A DNA stretch of 64,000 nucleotides from Streptacidiphilus carbonis. GTDB lineage: Bacteria; Actinomycetota; Actinomycetes; Streptomycetales; Streptomycetaceae. The stretch spans positions 131,353 to 195,352 of the forward strand of contig NZ_BBPM01000003.1 of assembly GCF_000787775.1 (NCBI RefSeq), in the 5' to 3' direction. This document shows positions 12,410-20,385 of the stretch, piece by piece (the stretch's first letter is position 1; every line of letters begins with the position of its first letter). A program made the translations under genes and the position numbers. Below the pieces are notes generated by a model. That model was not told the DNA's origin. It worked only from the letters and a program-made list of their open reading frames with translations, and ran no database searches.

Positions 12410-13084
12410 CTACGGCCCGATCACCAGCTCCCTGACCTCGACCTCCTCGACCGGCAGCGTTACGACGACGTCGGCAGCCCCCCGCTGCTCCCGCAGCGAC
12501 CTGCGCCGCAGTACCAGCGCGGCCGCCGCGAGCAGCACCGCCGCGCCCGCACCCAGCAGCGGTCCGACCGAGGTCAGCCGGGTGTACGAGGCCCCCACCG
12601 CGTACCCCGTCATCGACTCGGCGGTCGCCCAGAGCGCCCCCGCGGCCAGGCTGTACGGCGCGATCCTGCGGAACCTGAGCCCGGCCGCGCCGGCGAGGTG
12701 CGGCGCCAGCGTCCGTACCACCGGCATGAAGCGGCAGAGGAAGACCGCCGCCCCGCCGCGCCGGGCCAGCAGCCGGTAGGTCCGGGTCAGCATCCCCCTG
12801 GGGATCCGGCGGCCGACCGCGCCGGTGCCCAGCCGCGGTCCCAGCGCCCGTCCGGTCCGCTGCGCGAGCAGGTCCCCCACCAGCACCGCGGCCACCGCGG
12901 TAGCGATCACCAGCGGCAGCTGCACGGTGCCGGTCCGCGCCAGGAATCCCGAGATCAGCAGCGTGGTCAGGCTCGGCGCGAACGCGCTGAGCAGCAGCAC
13001 CGACTCGGCCAGCACCACCGCCGCCACCGCCCCGTACACCGCCGGGGGCGGCAGCTGAACCAGCAGCTGCTGGATCCAGCTCAT
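12410..13084 (-). CDS. DedA/SNARE-associated family membrane protein
   Basis: A 224-residue inner-membrane protein. Landmarks are FAPSLTTLLISGF, an amphipathic GDLLAQRTGRALG region and the family core FLCRFMPVVRTLAPHLAGAAGLRFRRI. DedA proteins are linked to polyprenyl-phosphate or phospholipid flipping and envelope homeostasis. ATG at 13084 has GGAGGT nine bases upstream and overlaps the stop of the small upstream frame by four bases (ATGA). Confidence 0.88.
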   Translation of the reverse strand: MSWIQQLLVQLPPPAVYGAVAAVVLAESVLLLSAFAPSLTTLLISGFLARTGTVQLPLVIATAVAAVLVGDLLAQRTGRALGPRLGTGAVGRRIPRGMLTRTYRLLARRGGAAVFLCRFMPVVRTLAPHLAGAAGLRFRRIAPYSLAAGALWATAESMTGYAVGASYTRLTSVGPLLGAGAAVLLAAAALVLRRRSLREQRGAADVVVTLPVEEVEVRELVIGP

Positions 13085-13332
13085 CGCGGGGCACCTCCGC
13101 CTGGGGCGGGCAGGCGAGCCGCCGCCACGCGGGCCGGGGGCACCCGTGCGGGCGGCTGCCGGCCCGGGCGCACGACCGACTGCCAGGCCGTTCGCAGTGA
13201 TGCCCATCCGGTCTGCGCCGCCTCGACGAGGAACAGCCACCCGTCCGCGTCCCGCTGCGCCAGTACCCGCCGGTCGATGCTCGCCTGTTCCGTCAGTTCC
13301 GTCGTTTGCGTCGGTCCCGTCATACGCTCCAT
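13081..13332 (-). CDS. Small hypothetical protein translationally coupled to DedA
   Basis: An 83-residue frame whose first 55 residues (RVLAQRDADGWLFLVEAAQTGWASL) look protein-like, while the tail is rich in P, A and R. Its stop overlaps the DedA start (ATGA), which supports a real coupled gene. No family recognised. No convincing ribosome-binding site precedes the ATG at 13332; a second ATG lies three codons in. Confidence 0.4.
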   Translation of the reverse strand: MERMTGPTQTTELTEQASIDRRVLAQRDADGWLFLVEAAQTGWASLRTAWQSVVRPGRQPPARVPPARVAAARLPAPGGGAPR

Positions 13333-13501
13333 GGATCCAACGCTAGAAGGAGGCGGCGCTCGGGTGATCCGCCCAGAGGACCCGGCCTACCCCTAGGAAT
13401 CTCAGGGTCCGAACGCACTCTGCTCTCCCTCTCGGGTACGACCCGGCGTACTGCGAATCGTGTGGGAAGCAGCTCACCGTGACCGTTGTTGCACCGGTGT
13501 G

Positions 13502-14590
13502 ATGGTTGACCAGGAAGCAGTACAGCATCGAACCGACGTCGTGGTGATCGGCGCCGGGCAGGCCGGGCTGTCGGCCGCCTTCCATCTGCGCCGCCGCGGG
13601 TTCGAGCCAGGCAGGGGCTTCACCGTCCTGGACGCCGACCCGGCCCCCGGCGGGGCCTGGGCGCACCGGCCGCCGACCCTCACCATGGCCGCCGTGCACG
13701 GCTTCCACGAGCTGCCAGGCATGCCGCTGCCGCCCTTCGCCGAGCAGCGCCCGGCGCGCGAGGCGCTGCCGGAGTACTTCGCCGCCTACGAGCGCGCCCA
13801 CGACCTGCCGGTGCTGCGCCCGGTCCGGGTCCACGCGGTACGTGAGGCCGGCGAAGGACGGCTGCTGGTGCAGTCGGACGCCGGGCAGTGGACCGCGCGG
13901 GCGCTGGTCAACGCGACCGGGACCTGGACCAGGCCGTTCATCCCGGCGGTCCCGGGCGCCGCCGACTTCCGCGGCCGGCAGCTGCACAGCTCGCACTACC
14001 TCGGCCCACAGGAGTTCGCAGGCCGGCGGGTGCTGGTGGTGGGCGGCGGGGCCTCGGCGATCCAGGTCCTGGCCGAGACGGCAGCCGTCGCCGACACCCT
14101 CTGGGTGACCAGGCGGCCGCCGGTCTTCCGCGAGGACCGGTTCACCCCGGAGCTGGGCCGCGCCGCCGTCGCCATGGTGGAGCGCCGGGTCCGCGCCGGC
14201 CTGCCGCCGGCCAGCGTGGTCTCGGTCACCGGGCTGCCGCCGTCGCCGGCGCTGCTCCGGGCCAGGGAGCTGGGCGCACTGAACCGGTTGCCGATGTTCG
14301 AGCGGCTCACCCCGGAGGGCGCGGTCTGGCCGGACGGCCGCACCGAACGCCTCGACGCCGTCGTCTGGGCCACCGGCTTCCGCCCCGAGGTGGGCCACCT
14401 GGCGCCGCTCAACCTGCGCTCCCCCGGCGGCGGCATCCGCCTGGACGGGACCAGGGCGGTCGCCGACGCCCGGATCCATCTGGTCGGCTACGGCTCCTCC
14501 GCCAGCACCGTCGGCGCCAACCGGGCCGGGCGGGCAGCAGCGGTCGCGGTGGACCGGTTCTTGCAGGATCGTGCGCGGTCACTCGTCTGA
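13502..14590 (+). CDS. FAD-dependent NAD(P)-binding oxidoreductase (flavin monooxygenase-like)
   Basis: A 362-residue two-dinucleotide-binding flavoprotein. The FAD site is VVVIGAGQAGLSAAFHLRRRG near the N-terminus, the NADPH site is VLVVGGGASAIQVLAE, and an ATG-type motif (VVWATGFRPE) lies near the C-terminus. Such proteins oxidise small molecules or thiols; no neighbour points to the substrate. ATG at 13502 starts just before the FAD motif. Confidence 0.85.
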   Translation: MVDQEAVQHRTDVVVIGAGQAGLSAAFHLRRRGFEPGRGFTVLDADPAPGGAWAHRPPTLTMAAVHGFHELPGMPLPPFAEQRPAREALPEYFAAYERAHDLPVLRPVRVHAVREAGEGRLLVQSDAGQWTARALVNATGTWTRPFIPAVPGAADFRGRQLHSSHYLGPQEFAGRRVLVVGGGASAIQVLAETAAVADTLWVTRRPPVFREDRFTPELGRAAVAMVERRVRAGLPPASVVSVTGLPPSPALLRARELGALNRLPMFERLTPEGAVWPDGRTERLDAVVWATGFRPEVGHLAPLNLRSPGGGIRLDGTRAVADARIHLVGYGSSASTVGANRAGRAAAVAVDRFLQDRARSLV

Positions 14591-14839
14591 TGTGTTCAAC
14601 TCATGAATCCTGGCATCGCTATTGACGCTGCGTCACCTTGATGGCTTGATGTGAGGCACGTCGCAGCGGTCTTCCTGGCCGACAGGCCCTGAAGGGCGTC
14701 CGACCCAGCCGAGCCACCCCTCGGCGCCCCCTCGTGACGGCTTCCCACGGCACCTGGGGGCTCCGGGCTCGGCCCCGCCCCGGTGATCGACTGCGAAAAG
14801 CGCTGTGCCGAAGCCTGCTCGTAGCGGATCATCTCCTGC

Positions 14840-16003
14840 ATGACTCTTCTGCATCAGGCCGGTCCGAGCGACGGGACGGCCGGTTCCGTCGAGCCCGCCG
14901 ACCTGCTGCCGCTACGCATCAGCCTGGACGACGGGAACGGCCCCGGCGACGTCGTGGACGCCCTCGCCCTCGCCTCCTTCGCCACCGGCTCCCAGCCCTG
15001 GGCCAGGTCCGCCTCGATCAGTCCGGCCAGGCCGGACGCGACGCTGCTGCCGCCCGGAGCGCGGGTGATCCGCCGCAGCGAGGCGGACAACCGCACCGTG
15101 CTGCTGGCCGACGGCCCCGGCTGGACCCTCAAGGCGTCCTGGTGGCGGAACGGCGGCACGGTCAACGCGGACGTCACCGTCACCGCCACCGACGACGAAC
15201 TCGCCAAGGAGGTCCTGGCCCAGGCCGTCGAGGGCGCGGAGGAGGAGAAGCCCACCGAGGAGGACGTCGTCGCCATGGGCTTCTGGCACCTCGCCGCCGG
15301 TCGCGGCCCGGTCCGGGCCCGGCGCAGGATCGAGGCCCCGGGCTGGGACGCGGTACGCGGGAACTACACCCGCAGCGTCGTCGACTCCTTCGACGGCCTG
15401 ATGAGCCTTCAGCCCGACCAGGTGATGGGCCGGCTGCTGCTGATGCACGGCCCGCCCGGCACCGGCAAGACCACCGCGCTGCGGACCCTGGCCCGCGCCT
15501 GGCGGGAGTGGTGCTCGGTGGAATGCGTGCTCGACCCGGAGCGGCTGTTCTCCGACCCCGGCTACCTGATCGAGGTCGCGCTCGGCCCGCAGCGCCCCCA
15601 CCACGGCGGCAGCGACGACGGCGCCGAGGAGCAGTGGCGCCTGCTGCTCCTGGAGGACTGCGACGAACTGATCCGCGGCGGCGCCAAACGCGCCGCCGGC
15701 CAGGCCCTCTCCCGACTGCTGAACCTGACGGACGGTCTGCTCGGCCAGGGCCGCAAGGTCCTGGTGGCGGTCACCACCAACGAGGACCTGGAACGCCTCC
15801 ACCCCGCCGTGGTCCGCCCGGGCCGCTGCCTGGCCCGCATCGAGGTCGGTCCGCTCACCGAGGCCGAGGCCGGCGACTGGCTGTCCGCCGCCGCCCCGAC
15901 CCCGTCGGGTGGCGCGACCCTCGCCGAGCTGTACGCCCTCCGCCAGGGCCCCGGCATCCTGCTGCCGACCCCCGCACCGGCGGGCGACGGGCTGTATCTG
16001 TAG
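14840..16003 (+). CDS. AAA-family ATPase with DUF5925-like N-terminal domain
   Basis: A 387-residue protein. Residues 1-180 form an actinobacterial domain of unknown role. The AAA core follows with Walker A GPPGTGKTTALR, Walker B LLLLEDCDE, sensor VTTNED and an arginine-finger-like VRPGRC. The AAA part resembles chaperone/Bcs1-like ATPases that remodel proteins. It stands alone, with 249 bp of gene-free DNA upstream. Confidence 0.8.
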   Translation: MTLLHQAGPSDGTAGSVEPADLLPLRISLDDGNGPGDVVDALALASFATGSQPWARSASISPARPDATLLPPGARVIRRSEADNRTVLLADGPGWTLKASWWRNGGTVNADVTVTATDDELAKEVLAQAVEGAEEEKPTEEDVVAMGFWHLAAGRGPVRARRRIEAPGWDAVRGNYTRSVVDSFDGLMSLQPDQVMGRLLLMHGPPGTGKTTALRTLARAWREWCSVECVLDPERLFSDPGYLIEVALGPQRPHHGGSDDGAEEQWRLLLLEDCDELIRGGAKRAAGQALSRLLNLTDGLLGQGRKVLVAVTTNEDLERLHPAVVRPGRCLARIEVGPLTEAEAGDWLSAAAPTPSGGATLAELYALRQGPGILLPTPAPAGDGLYL

Positions 16004-16073
16004 CCCGTCTGCCTGGTGCATACTGCTCCCACCACTAGCACGCGTCGCGTGCCATTGAGGGGAGGGTGCCGCC

Positions 16074-17132
16074 GTGCGCACCAACGATGCCCAGATGCTC
16101 ACACTCTTCGTCCTCGCCGACGGCCCGCTGCACGGGTACGGGATCAACACCGCCATCGAGAAACTGACAGGGGCCCGGCTCGGGCGCGGGAGCCTGTCGG
16201 GGGCGCTCGCCCGGCTTGAGGCCAAGGGGCTGATCGAGCGGATGGAGCTGCAGGGGCGTCAACTCCCCTTCCGGCTGACCCTGCTGGGACAGGAGACGCT
16301 GGAGCTGGAGCTCGCCTCCACCGCACGGGTGGCCGAGCAGCTCTTCGAGACGGCGGTGCCGGACCGGGTCGGCTACCAGGACCGGCTCGCCGCCACGGAG
16401 TTCGTCCAGTCCTATAAGCAACTGGCGGTGGAGGCGCTGGCGGTGCGTCCCGGCCAGGCCGTGCTCGATCTGGGCTGCGGTCCGGGGACCGACCTCGCCG
16501 CGCTGGCCGAGGCCGTGACGCCGTCCGGGGCGGTGTTCGGGATCGACTCCGGTGCCGAGATGCTCGACCGGGCCCGGGCCAGGACCACAGGGCTGCCCCA
16601 GGTGTCGCTGCAGCGCGGCGACATCCACGCGCTGCCGTACGCCGAGGGTAGCTTCGACCGGGCGCACACCGACCGGGTACTGCAGCATGTGGCCGATCCC
16701 GCCGGGGTGCTGGCCGAGGTGCGGCGGGTACTGCGACCCGGTGGGAGGCTGGTGATGGCCGAGCCGGACTGGGAGACGCTGGCGGTCGACCACCCCGAAC
16801 TGCAGCTCTCCCGCGCCTACACCCGCCACATCGCCGAGCGGATCGTCCGCAACGGCGCGCTCGGACGGCAGTCGGCCCGGCTGGCCGTCGACGCCGGCTT
16901 CACCGTCTCGGCCGTGCTGCCCGTCGTCTCGGTCTTCCGGGACGTCCGGGAGGCCGACCAGGTGCTCGGTCTGCGGCGCAACACCGAACGCGCGGTGGCC
17001 GCGGGCTACTTCCGTCCCGACGAGGCCGAGCGCTGGCTGGCGCATCTCACCGAGGGGCCGTTCCTGGCCTCGGCCACGCTCTACCTCACCGTGGTGGACG
17101 TCCCCGCGGAGGCCGGCCCGTACAACGGATAG
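16074..17132 (+). CDS. PadR-type winged helix fused to SAM-dependent methyltransferase
   Basis: A 352-residue fusion. Residues 1-90 form a PadR-like winged helix (MLTLFVLADGPLHGYGINTA, SLSGALARLEAKGLIER). Residues 95-345 form a class I methyltransferase with SAM-binding motif VLDLGCGPGTDLAALAE, acidic GIDSGAEMLDRAR and the motif YAEGSFDRAHTDRVLQHVADP, like ubiquinone/menaquinone-type methyltransferases. GTG at 16074 follows GAGGGGAGGG. The fusion suggests a regulator that binds or uses SAM, or an enzyme controlling its own gene. It is 74 bp upstream of an ABC exporter gene in the same direction. Confidence 0.85.
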   Translation: MRTNDAQMLTLFVLADGPLHGYGINTAIEKLTGARLGRGSLSGALARLEAKGLIERMELQGRQLPFRLTLLGQETLELELASTARVAEQLFETAVPDRVGYQDRLAATEFVQSYKQLAVEALAVRPGQAVLDLGCGPGTDLAALAEAVTPSGAVFGIDSGAEMLDRARARTTGLPQVSLQRGDIHALPYAEGSFDRAHTDRVLQHVADPAGVLAEVRRVLRPGGRLVMAEPDWETLAVDHPELQLSRAYTRHIAERIVRNGALGRQSARLAVDAGFTVSAVLPVVSVFRDVREADQVLGLRRNTERAVAAGYFRPDEAERWLAHLTEGPFLASATLYLTVVDVPAEAGPYNG

Positions 17133-17206
17133 GCTCTGGGCCCGATCGGACCGGGCAGCGACAGCGGCAGCGGCAGCCGACGGCGGCAGAGGTGACGGGG
17201 AGTCAG

Positions 17207-18958
17207 ATGCAGGAACAGGGCGGGACGGTCAGGTCCGGTGCGGCCCGGATCACGGCCCGGCGGGTGGGGGTGGACGCCGCCCGGGGCGGGGCGGAGATCC
17301 TGCGCGGGATATCGCTGACGGTCCTGCCCGGGCAGTTGCTGGCGCTGGCGGGGAGCAGCGGTGCGGGGAAGACCACGCTGCTCGAGGTCCTCGCCGGGGT
17401 ACGCGCCCCCGACCGCGGCTCGGTCACCGCGGCGCCGGGAGCGCTGGGGTTCGTTCCGCAGGACGACATCATCCACCGGGATCTCCCGCTGGCCCGGACA
17501 CTGGAGTACGCGGCACGGCTGCGGCTGCCGTCCGGGACCGGGAGCACCGAGGTGCGGGCCGCGGTCGACCGGGTGCTCGGCGCGCTGGGGCTGACCGAGC
17601 GGGCCGGGTTGCGAGTGGGACGGTTGAGCGGGGGCGAGCGCAAGCGTGCCAGCATCGCGGTCGAGTTGCTGACCCGGCCCGAGGTGCTGTTCCTGGACGA
17701 GCCGACGTCCGGTCTCGACCCCGCGACCGGCGCCGAACTCATCACCCTGCTGCGGGAGCTGAGCAGGCAGGGCACGGCGGTGGTGCTCACCACCCACACT
17801 CCGGCGGACCTGTCCGGCTGCGACAGCGTGGGCTTTCTGAGCCCGGACGGGCGCCTGGTCCACCTGGGCCCACCGGAGGGGCTCAGTACCCGCTTCGGCG
17901 TCGACACCGTCGAGGAGGTCTACGGGGCGGTCACGGAGAACACCGAGGACGCTGGGGACGCTGGGGACGCTGGGGACGCTGGGGACGCTGGGGACGCCGA
18001 GGATTACGTCGTCCAGGACCTGGCAGGGACCGGACCCGACCCGGCACCGGGCCCCGGCGGCCCGCGTCCGCTCGGCTCGTTCGGCCAGTGGGCGCTGCTC
18101 ACCCGGCGCAGTGCGGACATCATGCTCCGCAACCGGCTGTCGGTCGCGGTGCTGGCCGGCTCGCCGGTGATGATCGTGGCGATGTTCGTGATGCTGTTCC
18201 GGACCGGGGCGTTCGACGCGTCCGACCCAAGTCCCGCCACCTCGGGGATGATCCTTTTCTGGATCGCCTTCGGAGCCTTCTTCTTCGGCCTCACCTACGG
18301 CCTGCTGCAGATCTGCACCGAGGTGGCCGTCGTCCGCCGGGAGCGGCTGACGGTGCTTCGGCTGGGTCCCTATGTGCTCTCGAAGGCGACCGTGCTCCTG
18401 CCGGTCCTGGCGGCGGCCGACGCGCTGCTGCTGGTCGTGCTGCGGGCGCTGGACCGGCTGCCGGCGGCCGGTTGGCCGGTCTACGGGTCGCTGTTCGCGA
18501 CCACCGTGCTGGCCTCGGCCGCCGCGCTGGCCATGGGTCTGCTGGCGTCGGCGGCGGTGTCGGAGCCCGGGCAGGCGACGCTGATGCTGCCGCTGCTCTG
18601 CTTCCCGCAGGTGCTGTTCTCCGGCGCCTTCGTCCCGGTGCCGCAGATGGCGTGGCCCGGTCGGGCGTTGAGCTGGGCGATGACCAACCGCTGGGCGTTC
18701 GAGTCGCTGGGCAGCGGGATCGGCCTGGACGCGCTCTGGGCGCACGGCCGCTCCCCCCTCGGGCCACCGCTGCTGTCCTCCTACGGGGACACCTTCGGCG
18801 GACCGACCGCACGGGGCTGGGTCTGGCTGGCCGGCTTCACCGTGCTGTTCCTGGCCGGGGCCTGGGCGGTGCTGGCCCGGCGCTGCCCGCAGGCCCGGGC
18901 GGCAGGGACCCGGGCCGGGGTCCGCGGGCCGGAGGTCAGCAGCGCAGCCGCGGGCTGA
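17207..18958 (+). CDS. ABCG-like half transporter (ATPase fused to ABC-2 membrane domain)
   Basis: A 583-residue export protein. The N-terminal ATPase has Walker A GSSGAGKTTLLEVLAG, signature LSGGERKRASIAVELL, and Walker B with FLDEPTSGLDPAT. About six C-terminal membrane segments start near residue 305 (SVAVLAGSPVMIVAMFVMLF). The order ATPase then membrane is that of the White/ABCG family. A linker at about 247-265 contains GDA repeats from a 9-bp tandem repeat. ATG at 17207 follows GGGGAG; GTG at 17192 is an alternative. Its last 23 bp overlap the converging aminotransferase gene. Confidence 0.88.
   Translation: MQEQGGTVRSGAARITARRVGVDAARGGAEILRGISLTVLPGQLLALAGSSGAGKTTLLEVLAGVRAPDRGSVTAAPGALGFVPQDDIIHRDLPLARTLEYAARLRLPSGTGSTEVRAAVDRVLGALGLTERAGLRVGRLSGGERKRASIAVELLTRPEVLFLDEPTSGLDPATGAELITLLRELSRQGTAVVLTTHTPADLSGCDSVGFLSPDGRLVHLGPPEGLSTRFGVDTVEEVYGAVTENTEDAGDAGDAGDAGDAGDAEDYVVQDLAGTGPDPAPGPGGPRPLGSFGQWALLTRRSADIMLRNRLSVAVLAGSPVMIVAMFVMLFRTGAFDASDPSPATSGMILFWIAFGAFFFGLTYGLLQICTEVAVVRRERLTVLRLGPYVLSKATVLLPVLAAADALLLVVLRALDRLPAAGWPVYGSLFATTVLASAAALAMGLLASAAVSEPGQATLMLPLLCFPQVLFSGAFVPVPQMAWPGRALSWAMTNRWAFESLGSGIGLDALWAHGRSPLGPPLLSSYGDTFGGPTARGWVWLAGFTVLFLAGAWAVLARRCPQARAAGTRAGVRGPEVSSAAAG
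17945..17998 (+). repeat. 9-bp minisatellite (GGGGACGCT), six units, coding Gly-Asp-Ala
   Basis: Six tandem 9-bp units, the four central ones identical, inside the linker between the ATPase and membrane halves of the exporter. In-frame gain or loss would change only linker length. Confidence 0.85.
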
Positions 18959-20354
18959 GCTGTTCGTCCCCCACTCGCCGGTCCCGGTAGGAATCGGCCA
19001 GGAAGCCGAGGAAGGCGTCCACGTCGGCCTGGTTGGAGGAGAGGCCCAGCGAGACCCGGACCGCGCCACCGGAGGGCAGTCCGAGCCGGGACAGGTAGTC
19101 GTCGATGGTGCCGGTGGTCCGCCGGACCGCACCGGCCAGCAGCCGGCGCGGGATGCCGAAGGCGCCCTCCCCCGCACCGGGGTTGCAGAAGCAGCCGGTC
19201 CGCAGCGAGATGCCGCGGGCGCTGCTCTCCCTGCTGACGATCCGTTCGTCCACCACGGCACCGTCCGGGGCCAGCACATTGAGGGTGACGCTGCCGCCCC
19301 GGCGCTCGGTGGTCTCCGGGCCGTAGAGGCGGACCATCGGCGCCCCGTTGCCGTGGCGCAGCGCGCGCAGGCCCTCGAGGAGTCCCGCCGTCAGCCCCAT
19401 GACGTGCTCGTGGATCGCGTCGATGCCGATGCCCCGGACGTGGGCCAGCCCGGTCGCCACGTCCGGGATGCTGAGGAAGTTGAGGGTGCCGTCCTCGAAC
19501 GCGGTCTCGTCGTCGGTCATCCGGTGCCACTCCCCCTGGGCGCTGACGACCTGGATGGTGCCGCCGGAGAACCAGGGCCGGCGCAGCCCGGCCAGCGCCC
19601 CGCGCCGGGCGACCAGGCAGCCGATGCCGGTCGGGTAGCCGAAGACCTTGTACCAGCTGACGGTCACGAAGTCGGGGCGCACCCGGCTCAGGTCCAACGC
19701 ATTGCTGGGAAGGTAGGCGGCCGCGTCCAACAGGACGTCGTAGCCCCGCTGCTGGGCTGCCGCGATCCACTCCAGCGGGTGCTGGACACCGGTGAAGTTG
19801 CTCTGCGCGGGATAGGCCAGCAGACCGGGGCGGCGGCGTGAGCGCGGGCTGAGGCTCCGCAGCAGGGCCTCCTCCGAGATCCGCAACTCCGGCCCGTCGA
19901 AAGGCACATAAACGGTCCGCGCGCCCTTGGCGCGGGCGAACTCCCGTAGGCCGTTGACCGAGTTGTGGTTGTCCAGCGGCAGCACCAGCCGGCTCCCCCG
20001 GCCGAACCGGTAGGCCTCGCCGACGACCCGGCAGGCGCCGCTGGCGTTGGCGGTGAAGACCGCCGCGTACTCCTCCGGATCGGCGTTGAGGTGCCGCAGC
20101 ACGGCCGCGCGGGTCTCGGCGACCAGCCGGTCGGAGGCGGCGGCGGTGGGGTTCTCCGAGTGCGGGTTGCCGAAGCAGTCGCCGGTTATCCGCGCGGCGT
20201 GGGCGGTGAGTTGCGACTCCGCCGGCAGCCCGGCCCCGGTGTGGTCCAGGTAGACATGGCCCTTGCGGTCGAGATAGCCGTACTCCTCGGCGCGCAGCCG
20301 CGCGAAGGAGGATCCGGATGCGGGGACGGATGCTGGCACGGATGCGACGGACAT
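18936..20354 (-). CDS. Class-V aminotransferase, molybdenum-cofactor-sulfurase/NifS-like
   Basis: A 472-residue PLP enzyme. YLDHTGAGLPAESQL and the loop DNHNSVNGLREFAR resemble the N-terminal domain of Moco sulfurases. The PLP lysine is in VSWYKVFGYPTGIGCL and the persulfide-type cysteine in LRTGCFCNPGAGE. A desulfurase that moves sulfur to an acceptor is likely, but the C-terminal MOSC domain of full Moco sulfurases is absent. ATG at 20354 has a perfect AGGAGG six bases upstream. It converges on and overlaps the exporter gene by 23 bp. Confidence 0.85.
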   Translation of the reverse strand: MSVASVPASVPASGSSFARLRAEEYGYLDRKGHVYLDHTGAGLPAESQLTAHAARITGDCFGNPHSENPTAAASDRLVAETRAAVLRHLNADPEEYAAVFTANASGACRVVGEAYRFGRGSRLVLPLDNHNSVNGLREFARAKGARTVYVPFDGPELRISEEALLRSLSPRSRRRPGLLAYPAQSNFTGVQHPLEWIAAAQQRGYDVLLDAAAYLPSNALDLSRVRPDFVTVSWYKVFGYPTGIGCLVARRGALAGLRRPWFSGGTIQVVSAQGEWHRMTDDETAFEDGTLNFLSIPDVATGLAHVRGIGIDAIHEHVMGLTAGLLEGLRALRHGNGAPMVRLYGPETTERRGGSVTLNVLAPDGAVVDERIVSRESSARGISLRTGCFCNPGAGEGAFGIPRRLLAGAVRRTTGTIDDYLSRLGLPSGGAVRVSLGLSSNQADVDAFLGFLADSYRDRRVGDEQLSPRLRC

Positions 20355-20385
20355 GGTTCCTCCTGCGGCGGGAACGACTACCGCA

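Noticed and set aside
14596..14854. Two reverse-strand frames of 73 and 81 residues in the gap before the AAA ATPase gene
   Set aside because: They overlap each other, lack ribosome-binding sites and family similarity, and have shadow-like composition.
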